Below the pieces are notes generated by a model that searched no databases, was not told the origin of the DNA, and saw nothing but the letters and a program-made list of their open reading frames with translations. A stretch of 64,000 nt of DNA, from assembly GCF_030272615.1 (NCBI RefSeq), contig NC_081415.1:416792757-416856756 (forward strand). The letters are read 5' to 3'. The stretch comes from Cryptomeria japonica. Lineage: Eukaryota; Streptophyta; Pinopsida; Cupressales; Cupressaceae. Every line of letters begins with the position of its first letter. Position 1 is the first letter of the stretch. The position numbers were made by a program, and so were the translations under genes. Below, one piece after another: positions 45,090-56,590 of the stretch.

Positions 45090-46759
45090 CTGTAGTGGGC
45101 TCCCATTGTATCAGTATATGTACCATTATTGTATTGTAGACACCTGCGGGTGATTCTTTTGTAGCCATATGATTCTTTTGACATCATTGTATTATGACAC
45201 ATTTGATTATATATGAGATGATTCATTTTTGCGGCAGCTATATGCATGTGTACCTTATGTGATGAGATGTTCTTATGTGATACATGTTTTATGATATGGA
45301 TGCTTATATGATGCAATGCAATATATTTTTGTTCTTTTATGTTGCATATGTGATGCATGATGCAAATGTGAATGTATGTAATGCAAATGATCATTTACAT
45401 AATGAAAATGTGAGATGTGCTAACATGTGTTGTATGCATGATGTGATGCAATTGTGATATCTATATGTATGTATGAAATGCTTATATGTGGTGATGTAGG
45501 TGTAACTATATGAAATGCAAATGTTTTTGGTGTGTCATTATACTCAGTCATGTGATAGCGGGCTACACAGACTCGAGAAGGATGATGGAAGTCAATCAAG
45601 AAAGGGGGATGGAAGACAGAGGATATGAACATGAAAGAGCTTCTTGTGCGTTATCATCATTGAGCTTTATTATGGCAGAATAGGCTATGACAATCGAGGC
45701 ATTTGTTCGGCCCAGAAAGTCATTGTACCTGTTTGCATGGAGATAAGACAATCACAAACAAGGAATGCCCCAGTTCATACTAGACTCACAGTGTCCTCAT
45801 ATCCTTGGACAAGTCATAGCATTACTAAAAGACAATCCACAGACAACAAATGCAAATAGGTGACGATACCCCATCCTCGCCTTTCTAGTCAAAGACATCC
45901 CGGAGATAGAATCTCTAGTCAAAGACATCCTGGAAAAGCTAAAAGACATGTCACCAAAAGATAAAATCAAAAGAAAACCAAGACTCGACACCAACATCCA
46001 CTGTAGTCCTCAAGTTTAGTGTCTCTTGTCACTTGTATAAGTCAAATTTTGATTGTGGTCACAATGTTCACTTTCACAAAAAGGATAGATAGCACTGAAC
46101 CATATGTTGTCTGAGTCTGTTAAAAGATTTGATTTGTTGAAGCCCATTGTTGCTGCTGTGTCTCCTTGGAAACTGATACCTTATTGTGGAGAAGACGAAA
46201 CTTTATTGCGGATTGTGCGCGGATAGACTGAAGAAAGCTAAAAGAAACTGTACTCCTCAAAACATGTGATGTTCTCAGTTCCACACCCATTACTAGACGT
46301 AGGAATTGGCCGTAGTCACAGATAGGATCTGTTTTATTATGGCTGGAAAAGGGAGTGAAAGGGGAGGGTTATGGATGGCTAACCAATCTTGGGTAGATAA
46401 ATAACAAGCCATGATGGGAATGGGCAAGTTTATTGTGGGCGAATAAGTTGTGAGTGTGTGCAAAGTGAAAGGATGAAAGTGAATCCTGAAGGAGGGAGGA
46501 GCAAAGTCCCTACGCATGGCGCTGGTGACCCAGTTTTCACCATGGTACTTGCCCAGGGCGCCACCGAAGTAGTTTTCACCGTTGGATGAAATTATTTCTC
46601 TTTACTTTTTTGGATTTTTTAATTTTTTTTTTGTTGTCACAAGGCGCCTGTTTGCCAGGTTTTCACCAAGTAACGATTTTTTTGTTTTTATAATTTTTTT
46701 GTATTTTTGAATTTTTTTGATTTTTTTGTATTTTTGAAATTAGGATACTCAAAAAGAGC
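45090..46759. other. Spacer between the convergent PMD and integrase 3' ends
   Basis: 45170-45540 is rich in ATGTGATGCA-like imperfect repeats. 45880-45940 has a duplicated ctagtcaaagacatcc. 46520-46670 has three GTTTTCACC copies. No gene is recognised. Both transcription units must terminate in this stretch. Confidence 0.6.
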
Positions 46760-49700
46760 TTATGTGTAGAACCTGCGAAGGTGCATGCTGTTGATAGGAT
46801 CCTCCAAGGATTCACCTTCTGTAGTAGAGAGCTGATATGCCCCAGATCCATATACTGCTGTGATGATGTAAGGACCAAGCCAGTTGGGTTCAAATTTGCC
46901 CTTCTTTTCTCTATCTTGCTGATTCTTGGGGTTCTCTCTGAGGACTAAGTCACCTACCTCAAATGTGCGAGGCTTGACCTTGTGATTGTAACTGCGACTC
47001 ATTCGTTGTTGGTAAGCCTTGAGATGATTAAAAGCAGTGTGTCGTCGTTCCTCCAACAGTTCTAGTTCTTGTAAGCGAGAGACCCTGTAGTCTTCATCGT
47101 TGATTATGTTTCTCAAGGAGACCCGTAAAGAAGGTAACTCGACCTCAATAGGCAAGATGGCTTCAGCACCGTAGACAAGTGAGTAAGGTGTAGCTCCTGT
47201 AGGTGTGCGGACACTGGTACGATAGGCCCAAAGTGCGGGATTGAGTTGGACATGCCAGTTACGGCCAGCGTCGTCGACTGTCTTTTTAAGTATTTTGAGA
47301 ATTGTTTTGTTAGACGCCTCAGCTTGGCCATTACCTTGGGGGTAATATGGTGTGGAGAAACGATGAGAGATATGGAAGCGCTCACAGAGTTCACGAACAT
47401 CCTGGTTCTTGAAAGGACGCCCGTTATCGGTGATAATGGAAGTAGGAATCCCGTATCGGCAAATGATATAGTTCAGGATGAAAGTAGCGATTTGTTTCCC
47501 AGTAACTTGTGTGAGAGGCACGGCTTCAATCCACTTTGTGAAATACTCTGTGGCTGTGATAATGAATTTATGTCCATTGGAAGAAGGAGGGTGAATCTTG
47601 CCTATGAGATCGAGTCCCCACTGACAAAAGGGCCAAGGAGATGCAAGTGGCTGTAGTTCTTGTGCTGGTGCATGTATAAGGTCTCCATGAATTTGACACT
47701 GCTTACACTTCTTAACAAACTGATATGCATCTTTTTCCATAGTAGGCCAGTAGTATCCAGTCCTGATGAGTTTCTTGGCCAAGGTAGGACCACTAGTATG
47801 CGGACCACATATCCCTTCGTGCACTTCTCGTAATGCAATCTGAGCTTCGTCACTCTCTAAACATCTAAGGAGGGTGCCATCTAGACCTCATCGGTATAGG
47901 ATATCAGCTAGGATAACGTATCGGGAGGATTGGCGGATGAAAGTGCGGCGTTGGTTGTTCGATAAATCGGGAGGTAAGATGTTGTCGCGAAGGTGTGTGA
48001 ATATGGAACCATATAACTGGGATTCAGGACCAACAACACATATCATTTCCGTAGGAGTGATCTCATATGACGAAATCAGCAGGTTGTCCACCAGGAACTC
48101 ATAGCAGGTCTCATTTTGCGGTAGATCAATGAGCGAAGCAATTGTAGCCATGGCATCAGCAGCACGATTCTGTTCTCTTGGTATCTGCTCAAACTCTATC
48201 TTTGCAAAGTGCTATTTCAGATCATCTACCAGTTGTTTGTAAGGCATTAGCTTTTCATCTTTTGTTTGATAATCATCAGTTGCTTGACGGATGACAAGTT
48301 GAGAATCACCAAAAACACGAAGTTCCTGGATCTTCCACTGAACTGCAATTCTTAGCCCCGTTGTTAATGCCTCGTATTTCGCTATATTGTTGGTGCAAGG
48401 AAATGATAAGCGGTATGACTTTGGTATAGAATCACCTTGGGGAGTTATAAAGAGTATACCCGCTCCTGCCCCATGCTGGGTGTATGAGCCATCAAAGTAT
48501 AGTTGCCATGGCTTTGCAGGTGATATTGTTAGAATGGACTCATCTGGAAATTCTGACTATAGAGGAACATCATCTATCATGGGAGCATCTGCCAATTGAT
48601 CTGCAATGGCTTGTCCTTTTATGGCTTTTCTGTCCACGTATTCAATGTCGAATTCACTCAAAATCATTACCCACTTGGCCAGTCGCCCAGTAAGTGTAGC
48701 TTTGTTGAGAAGATATTTTAGTGGATCAATTCTGGCAATCAACTTGGTCTTGTGAGTAAGCATATAATGTCGTAATTTTTGTGAAGCGAAGACCACAGCG
48801 AGACATGCACGCTCAATTGGTGTGTAGTTTAGCTCATATCCCACCAATGTGCGACTGATATAGTAGACTGCTTTTTCCTTGCCGTCAGGTATTTGCTGTG
48901 CTAGAAGTGCCCCCAGTGCTGTTGGAGTAGCTGATATGTAAAGTAGCAATGGTTGATCTTGAATTGGTGGCATCAAAACTGGCGGGTTCAAAAGATAGTC
49001 TTTAAGTGCCTGAAAAGCCTGTTGACAGTTCTCATCCCATTTGAACTTAATGTTTTTGTGTAGCAGGTGCTGGAAAGGATTGCACTTATCTGCAAGTTGT
49101 GCTATGAATCTTCGTATGGACTGGAGTCTCCCTTGTAAAGACCGAAGTTGACTGATATTCTTGGGTGGCGGCATGTCCAAGATAGCCTTGACTTTTGCTG
49201 GATCCGCTTCTATTCCTCTTTTAGACACAATGAATCCTAGGAGCTTCCCGGAGGTTACTCCAAAGACACATTTCTTTGGATTTAATCTTACCTTGTATTT
49301 TTCCAGCCTATCAAAAGCAACTGAAAGTATGTCCAAGTGTGTATTTCTGTCTATTGATTTAACCAAAAGGTCGTCAACATAATCTTCCACCGTTACATGC
49401 ATGAGATCATGGAAGATAGTAGTCATGGCTCGTTGATACGTGGCACCTGCATTTTTCAGCCCAAAGGGCATGACATTCCAGCAGAAGGTTCCCCATGGAC
49501 AAGTGAATAATGTTTTATGTTGATCTTCAGGTGCAATCTTGATCTGATTATATCCAGAAAATCCGTCCATTAAAGATAACATCTCATGGCCTGCTGTGAG
49601 ATCAACAATTAAATCAATGTTTGGTAATGGGAAATCGTCCTTCGGACAAGCCTTGTTGATATCCCTGAAGTCTGTACATATTCGGATGCTGCGATCTGGT

Positions 49701-51190
49701 TTGCTAACAGGTACTAAGTTGGAAATCCATTCAGGATAATCAATTGGGCGTATGAAACCGACATCTAGTAATTTCTCCAGCTCTGCCTTGACTAGCAATG
49801 CCACCTGTGGATGCATTTTCCTCAATTTCTGTTTTACTGGTTTTGCCCCCGGTTTGACTGTTAAATGATGCATTACTAAGTCGGGGTCTAGTCCAGGCAT
49901 ATCAGCATAAGACCATGCAAAGTTGACTTGTCGTTCCTTAAAGAAGCTTATGAACCTTGCTTTCTCGGCCTCTGTCAATGATTGAGTCAAAAATATGTTG
50001 TGTGGAACCTCTGCTGTACCAATGTTTGTCTTTATAGTCTCCTCTACCAACATGGATGATTTTTCCTCGTATGATGCTGGGAGAATGTCAAGCCTTCCAT
50101 CTTCGGGCGCCTCGGAGAGGTTTTCACCCTCAGATACGTCCTTTCTTTTTACTTTTTTAGAGTCGGAGAGCGCCACAGTGTGGTTTTCGCCATAAGACCC
50201 TTGTTTTGTTTTTATTTTCACATTTTTGCGACTAGAAGGCCCGACACCCTCACCAAAGTATGCCATGTTATTTAGCTCTATGGCGTATCCTGCTTTATGG
50301 TCTCCAAGAGGAAGATCTTCGCGAATGCCAAGATAATCAACAATAGCTTCGTCATTTTGAAATGTATCAAACTGTGGTGGTCCATCCTGATCCCAGTCAA
50401 TGAGTTGGGGGTGAATGAGGGGAAGGTCTTTAGTGTTTTTAGAGTCCGCAAGACTAATAGTGAAGATGTGGTTATATTCAGGTATGTCAAGATAGTCATC
50501 GAGGTCGTCAATGGCACTCTCCTCATCAGTTTCGATCGTGAGTGAGTCCAAATTATCATCACTAGTAGCACCCTCAGGGACAGGTGTCCTCATCCTATGT
50601 GATCCTGACCTAGGGCCTTGAAACGAAGCTTGTGCGGGATCCTTATGGGTCAGTTCTTGACCAACTCTGAATTTCTTGTAAAACTCCTCCTCCTCTGTAG
50701 GTTCATCTGGCTCTCTAAATGTCTCATTGAGTTCATAGTCGCTGGAGGATTTGTCTGAACCCCATTCCCACTCATTGGAGTCTGTGGAATAATTATCCTC
50801 TTGTTGAACTTCAGCCACTTTGACTCGCCATATCTGTTTTGTTCTCTTATTTTGAATCTTGGGATTTAGAAAACCAAGCCCCTTGGAGCGTTCCCTTCTT
50901 GTAGTTAGCTCAGGTTGTAGAGGCTCCATGACACCTTCTTTGCGTAGTCCGAGAGGACTTTTTCCATCATACCCGAATCTCTGCAGAATTTTGAAACCTT
51001 TACCATAATTTTCACAGGGTATTATAATTTGATCATGTGTATCATCTTCAGCGTCCTTATATAGCATTTTATATAAATTTTCTTCCTCTAGTTCGCCCCA
51101 TTTTTGAAAGACGGTAGGATCCCATTTGAGTAGCATGATGGAGATTTGCTTATTAGGATGTGGCCTCCCATATTCCTTGGGGGAGTTCAT
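46760..51190 (-). pseudogene. pol: Tat pol: G-patch, RT, RNase H, second RNase H, integrase
   Basis: A single frame from 51190 to 46760 is broken only by stops near 48556, 48212 and 47887. A G-patch lies near residues 45-105 (KILQRFGYDGKSPLGL, then KGLGF). RT follows, with RICTDFRDINKACPKDDFPLP and the catalytic YVDD near 49375. The first RNase H is near 48980-48680. A second RNase H (48520-48150) has YFDGSYTQHGAGAG, the feature that sets Tat elements apart. The integrase (47824-46760) has an HHCC zinc site (CKQCQIHG), the DDE core (GLDLIGK, ITDNGRPF, NGQAEASNKTI) and a C-terminal GPYI module. It has no frameshift, so the three nonsense changes are the only visible damage. Confidence 0.9.
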
Positions 51191-51196
51191 GACTTG

Positions 51197-54100
51197 TCAT
51201 AAGAACATTGTTTGATTCAGAGTGTATTCTCCCATGCCTTTGTCTTGAAACTTGGCTCTAAGTTCACCTTGTTTGGATGTCGAGGGCTTTAATGACTCAG
51301 GATCAATATATGCTGAAGAAGGAGTAGCCTCACGATTGCTAGGAATGATAGTCTCAGTATGTGATCTCAAGTTATTGCAATATATGAATGGATTTGGATC
51401 ACCATTGACCGTTACCTCGACTCCATTATGAGGAAACTTTATGCACTGATGGTATGTTGATGGGACCGCTCTCATTTCATGAATCCACGGACGTCCTAGC
51501 AATATGTTATACGTGAGGTCTAGATCCAGGACTTGACAAATCACGTCCTTTGTGACTGGCCCTATTCTTAGTGGTAAGATGACTGTGCCCTTGGACGAAC
51601 GCTCTTCATCATCATAAGCCTTAATGGTGATTTGGTTCATAGAATTCACAGCTTTGTCAGAATATCCCAATTGTCTGATGGTGCTCAATGTACAAATATT
51701 AAGACCTGCTCCTCCATCTATCAGGACTCGTTTTATTCGGTGTTTATGTATGAAGGCTTCAATATGTAGAGGTGCATTATGAGGCTGACTTATGGAGGCG
51801 TCATCGGCTTCTGTGAATGTGAGGGAGTGTGGAACAGATAGGTATCCCACCATGGCTTGAAACTGGTCCACGTTCAGATCAGTAGGGACAGCAGTATCTC
51901 TCAAGGTTTTGTCAAGGACAGCTTTATGTGCAGGAGATATACGTAAGAGCTCAAGAATAGAGATGAGTGCGGGTGTTTTCCCTAATTGCTCTACAAGGTC
52001 GTACTCAGGCTTAGTTGACGGAAGATTGGTATTCTTAGTAGAGGAACCTGGCAATGTGATCTTACCTCGACGGGTTGTAAAATGACATTCAGAGGTAGAT
52101 GTGGATGAAGATCCCACACCTTTTAGGACAATTTTGGGTCGCTGAGGAGGATTCTCAGGATTTTTATTTTTGATAGTAATGGTAGAAATATGATTGTCCA
52201 TTGAGATGTGATTAATAGTGGAATCATAATTGTAAGATGTTCTGGTGTAATTGGCTTGATCATCTGTGACTTTGCCTTTTCCCTTGTCATGTTTTGGGAA
52301 TGGTTCCTTAAACACCTCATGCTCTTGGTTAGATGAATGTCCCTCAATCTCAATATCTCCTCTGTCAATGAGATCTTGTACAATGTTTTTCAATCGATGG
52401 CAATTACTTGTCTTGTGACCCTTGCTCTTATGAAACTCGCAATACTCATCATCATTCCACCAATTCGGTTTGACCTTTGGTTCATATGGAGGAAAATCTG
52501 GGACCGTGATCACCTTGTTTGCTACAAGCTTTTTGAATACTGATTCAAGTGGTTCTCCCAATGGAGTGTACTTCCTTCGTGGTTTAGCAGCCGTTTGATT
52601 GTTCACTTGATTGTTGGTAGAATTTGATCCAGAAAAGATGAACTTTGGTCTCACTGTGTTGGCATCAACAACACCATCATTAACTGTGTTCTTGTTCTTG
52701 TTCCAAAACTTTGGTTTGTCCTTTCCCTTAAAGTCCTCTTTGTTTTCTTTGAATAATTTGATAACTCCTTGTTCAATTAAGACCTTTTCTGTTGCTAGGC
52801 CCTTTTCAATGACATCCTTAAATGTAGACAAACAAGCTTTTCTGAGATCATAGCCAATAGCCTTGTTAACATTTTGTGTGAACATCTCCACCATTTGTTT
52901 CTGCGGGATTTCACAAGAGCATCTGCTAGCTAAGTTTCTCCATCTTTGTAAAAATGACGCAAAAGATTCTCCTTCTTTTTGTTTCGTATTGCACAAGGTA
53001 GTAACTGAGACATCTGTTTCAATGTTGTAAGAGAAATGTTGGATGAATGCCTCTGCCAAGTCGCCCCATGACTTAATACCAGGAGGTAATTGAGAAAACC
53101 ATTCCATCGCTTGATCTCCTAAGCTCTGTGGGAACAACCTCATTAAGTATGTTTCTTCTGCGGCTACCTCAATGCAAGCTGTGAAGAATTGTCTTATATG
53201 TGCCTTGGGGTCTCCTCTCCCTCTATATTTGTCAAATTTCGGCGTTGCAAAGTGCAGAGGAAACGGAGGCATTGGAATGCTCTTATCAAATGGATAAGGG
53301 CATATATCTCTCATAGTATATGTGGGTTTTGATGTGCCCATGTCTTCCACTTTCTTTTGTAGATCTCTAATTTGTTGCTCCAAATTATTTTTGGGAGGAG
53401 ATGGATTTCTTGTAGCATACCCCATGTTTGAAACACCCATTTGAGGAGGAGCTTGTTGCATGTATGGATGATACTGATCGTAGACATGTCCATATGGAGT
53501 TCTATATTGTTGCGACATGTATGGAGCACTTGGCATAATTTCTTGTTGAGGGACCCCATATCTGTTTTGTGTATATAAACCATATTCAATAGGCCTTTCA
53601 TTTTCCATTGTGTTGCCCCCAATTTTGGCATGAGGTCTCCTTGTGTCAAAATTTTGAGGAAGCCCTTGAGTATCCATTTGTCTTGGTTGACCCATATCTT
53701 GAGCATGTGTTTGAGCATAGGGCCTCCATGATGGTCTTTGAGTGTAAGTATCATGCATTTGAGCTTGTGTATGTGGGATTGCTGGTTTCTGGAGCAAAAC
53801 TGATGGTGACTCCGGCATCATATTATTTGGTCCTCCACTATTAGGTTGAGTTTGTTGTGAAGGTCTACTTTCCATAAGTTGAGATAAGTCAAAATCATGT
53901 GGTATTTTAGCTCCACTTTGTGCCATCATGTTTAGGAAATATTGACGATCTCTCCTCATTATCTCTTCAACCAATCTATTGAATTGAGGATCCATTATAG
54001 ATTCTTGTATGTCTGCTGATAGTATTGAAGAATTGTCCACATTATCATTGTGTGTAGCGTTGTGTATAGCGTTTGCGCTTTCCACATTTGGATTGTGTCT

Positions 54101-54238
54101 ATAAACATTCATGTCTGGTAATGTAGTGTGCTCAGGATTGTAGAAGACATCATTGTCATACTCATAAGAACTCATGTTTACGGACCCTTGAGCTTCTTTA
54201 GCTTTTCTCCTAGATTTTTGAAGACGGGTTTCAACCAT
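51197..54238 (-). CDS. gag: Tat gag with aspartic protease (1013 aa)
   Basis: Intact frame. The start MVETRLQKSRRKAKE fits the first ATG after the leader. The N-terminus is Asn/Gln/Pro rich. The gag domain (about residues 320-480) contains FDKYRGRGDPKAHIRQFF and AMEWFSQLPPG. The zinc knuckle CEFHKSKGHKTSNC is near 52430. The protease (about residues 830-950) has VLIDGGAGLNIC as the active-site strand and LLGRPWIHEM further on. The frame ends in TGA at 51197. Pol continues in the same frame, with its first ATG only three codons later, which suggests readthrough or a single recent nonsense change between gag-protease and pol. Confidence 0.9.
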   Translation of the reverse strand: MVETRLQKSRRKAKEAQGSVNMSSYEYDNDVFYNPEHTTLPDMNVYRHNPNVESANAIHNATHNDNVDNSSILSADIQESIMDPQFNRLVEEIMRRDRQYFLNMMAQSGAKIPHDFDLSQLMESRPSQQTQPNSGGPNNMMPESPSVLLQKPAIPHTQAQMHDTYTQRPSWRPYAQTHAQDMGQPRQMDTQGLPQNFDTRRPHAKIGGNTMENERPIEYGLYTQNRYGVPQQEIMPSAPYMSQQYRTPYGHVYDQYHPYMQQAPPQMGVSNMGYATRNPSPPKNNLEQQIRDLQKKVEDMGTSKPTYTMRDICPYPFDKSIPMPPFPLHFATPKFDKYRGRGDPKAHIRQFFTACIEVAAEETYLMRLFPQSLGDQAMEWFSQLPPGIKSWGDLAEAFIQHFSYNIETDVSVTTLCNTKQKEGESFASFLQRWRNLASRCSCEIPQKQMVEMFTQNVNKAIGYDLRKACLSTFKDVIEKGLATEKVLIEQGVIKLFKENKEDFKGKDKPKFWNKNKNTVNDGVVDANTVRPKFIFSGSNSTNNQVNNQTAAKPRRKYTPLGEPLESVFKKLVANKVITVPDFPPYEPKVKPNWWNDDEYCEFHKSKGHKTSNCHRLKNIVQDLIDRGDIEIEGHSSNQEHEVFKEPFPKHDKGKGKVTDDQANYTRTSYNYDSTINHISMDNHISTITIKNKNPENPPQRPKIVLKGVGSSSTSTSECHFTTRRGKITLPGSSTKNTNLPSTKPEYDLVEQLGKTPALISILELLRISPAHKAVLDKTLRDTAVPTDLNVDQFQAMVGYLSVPHSLTFTEADDASISQPHNAPLHIEAFIHKHRIKRVLIDGGAGLNICTLSTIRQLGYSDKAVNSMNQITIKAYDDEERSSKGTVILPLRIGPVTKDVICQVLDLDLTYNILLGRPWIHEMRAVPSTYHQCIKFPHNGVEVTVNGDPNPFIYCNNLRSHTETIIPSNREATPSSAYIDPESLKPSTSKQGELRAKFQDKGMGEYTLNQTMFL

Positions 54239-54730
54239 GAACTAGGTGTTTAGCAATATGTGAGAAACTTAGACGAAAATGACAAGAGTATGTAAGACTA
54301 GGAGTTGTATGGAATGTAAATGAATCTGAAGTTTACTTGCAATGTCCAAAGTGTAAGACCAAGTATGTATGTAGTAGAGTAGGTGTGACTTCCAAAGAGA
54401 GGATAGTTTCTCTTGATGAGGTAAGCTGACCTTGACTCTAAGTAAGACCAAATGAGACCCAAAGGTAAGAAACCTTGATGAGGGACCACTTAGCAAAGTG
54501 TAGTAGTATGTAGTGTGTTGACAAAGTATAGTGAGGACAAGCAAGTGACCTTTTGACTCAAGTTTAGACAAGTATGAATGTAAAATGAGGTATGAAGCAA
54601 TGATGGACTGTGTAAGACCTTAGAACAGGCTGAATGCTAGATGAAACCTGAAGAGACAACCTAGGAAGCTCAAGTATGCCGAAACTGATTTCTTTGTTTG
54701 CTTGACTGTTAAACTTTTCAAATCCTGACA

Positions 54731-55012
54731 CAGACGCCTCTGTATACTTCACAGATGCGGTTTTAATACACAGACGCTATTCTGTTTGACGTAGACGTGA
54801 TTATGAGATTTTCTGTTGATGTTTGCTGGGACTGTAACCGTTTTTGCAATTGTGGACACAGACGCGCCTGTATACTTCACAGACGCGATTTCCAGACACA
54901 GACGTGTCTATGTTCGACACAGACGCTGATAAAAACACAGACGCTATTCTGTACTTCACAGACGCGTTTATCAGCCACAGACGCGATTTTAACCGACACA
55001 GACGCGTTTCTG
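54731..55012 (-). repeat. Array of twelve CGCGTCTGTG motifs, gag-proximal
   Basis: On the plus strand the core CAGACGCG-type motif starts at 54731, 54752, 54771, 54791, 54859, 54880, 54899, 54920, 54938, 54959, 54978 and 54999. Spacing is again 18-21 bp. The motif reads CGCGTCTGTG in the gag direction. Confidence 0.9.
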
Positions 55013-56223
55013 CAACCTTAGTGCAATCTTTCCTATCTGTGAATTTGTTTTGCTGTGACCAAATCTGATTTTTTGACTATTTTTCGTGACAAGAGGACAC
55101 AGTGTTGATGACCCAATGTTTGCAGACTGTTTAGACTCCAAAAAGTGTGTTGTTTGATGTAAAAAGTTTTTGCATATACTTGAAGACACAAAAGACACAA
55201 TGTTTTGCCGTTTTGTCTTGATTGTTTGAATATTTATCATAAGTCAAGCACAATTCTTATGGCTGGCCAGGACAATAATTGTTGATCCCACATGGGGTTT
55301 TACCCCCGAGGCTACGCTATTCAGAGCGGATACTTAGATGCTTGACCTCACTGGCTCCACCCTCGGCACTCACTTCTCGGGTCAGCCAAGCATCAGTCCC
55401 CATGAAAACTCCCCATGGCGAACTTTGTATCTCTACTAAGAACCGTATGTGTGTGGGCCGCTACCAGAGGTCCGACCTCCTGCCTCAACAACTAGAAGGA
55501 TTTGGGCATCTAAAACAATGAGGTGCTAGTAAGGGCATCCGCTCGTGTGGCCATACATGCGGCACTTTCAGCTCTGTAAATACAGAAGGCTCCCAGCCGG
55601 TAGGGGTTACGCCCTACAAATGATCAAATAAATTTGATCAAACGGGTTTATGGGGAGACATAGTGTCGGTATGAACTAATCAGCACACGTTATTCATAGT
55701 TTTCACCATGAATACATTTGATTATAGTGGCTTGGAAGAAGATGGCTTTTCTTTTGCTACCACTTGGGTCGTTCTCTTCTCACTAGTAGTCCTAATGACC
55801 ACACGGGAAGACAGGCCCTCTAAAGAATAAACAAAAAGAGCCTATTGCTCAAGACACAAAAGACAATGGTTCAATTTTAGTGCACCAATTGAAGTGTTTG
55901 CTAAGCTATGAAACAAGGCACACAATAAAAATTACAAAACCCTAGCTAAGGCCCTGCAACAAAATTGTTAGTAGTTTGGGTTGTTTCAAATGATAACCCC
56001 TTCCTGCAAGCACACAAGTTAGGTAAATTTTAGAAAACCCAAAAAGACTTTGTGAAAAGGGGCCTTCAACAAAAACGTATTTGCCTCCAAAGCAAGCTGC
56101 ACAAACCAGGTTAGCTAGATCTGCAAAGGTTAGCCGAAAATAAACCAGATCTGAAACCCTAAGTACAAAATCCGAAAACCCGAATCGAAAAACTTAAAAA
56201 AAAAATTTGCAAAATAGAATGCA

Positions 56224-56480
56224 CAGACGCTGTTATACCAGACACAGACGCGTCTGTCTGACACAGACGCGGTTATGTGATTCTCAGACGCGATCTAAGA
56301 ACACAGACGCCTCTTTCTTCTACAGACGCGATAAGATGGTGCACAGACGCGATTCAGGATCACAGACGCGACTTTCGGAAACCTGCAAAAATAGAAATGA
56401 CAGAAACACAGACGCGATCAAAGATATCACAGACGCCTCTGAAATACAAAAACGCGATCCGAACACTCGCAGACGCGGAA
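56224..56480 (-). repeat. Array of about twelve CGCGTCTGTG motifs, LTR-proximal
   Basis: Core starts on the plus strand: 56224, 56245, 56264, 56285, 56304, 56323, 56344, 56363, 56409, 56430, one weak copy near 56450, and 56470. The 19/21 spacing continues across one gap of 46 bp. Confidence 0.9.
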
Positions 56481-56570
56481 AAAAACCTAAAATGTCGTCG
56501 AAATCGTCCGATCTGCAACTTCAAAAATGCAAAATCTGCAACAAAAATGTTAAATGCAAAGGGACAAGAG

Positions 56571-56587
56571 TCCCACCGGGTGTGCCA
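56571..56587 (-). other. Primer-binding site of the Tat element
   Basis: The minus strand reads TGGCACACCCGGTGGGA starting 3 bases after the 5' LTR. It fits the 3' end of a tRNA with a G discriminator base. I cannot assign the tRNA with certainty. Confidence 0.6.
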
Positions 56588-56590
56588 AAA

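Larger units (their letters stand above)
54239..56590 (-). promoter_or_regulatory. Leader of the Tat element between the 5' LTR and gag
   Basis: 2.35 kb of non-coding sequence. It holds two arrays of the CGCGTCTGTGT motif and, between them (55250-55640), a compact GC-richer block with many short inverted repeats around ccatgggg and accccat. The length and structure suggest packaging, translation or splicing signals; none can be assigned. Confidence 0.6.

Noticed and set aside
45041..45632. Small minus-strand frames rich in His and Ile
   Set aside because: They arise from ATG/TGATGC-rich low-complexity sequence downstream of the PMD gene.
54797..55068. Frames rich in TQT or TDA repeats, also at 56207-56612
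   Set aside because: These are by-products of the CAGACG motif array. The roughly 20-bp period is not a multiple of three.
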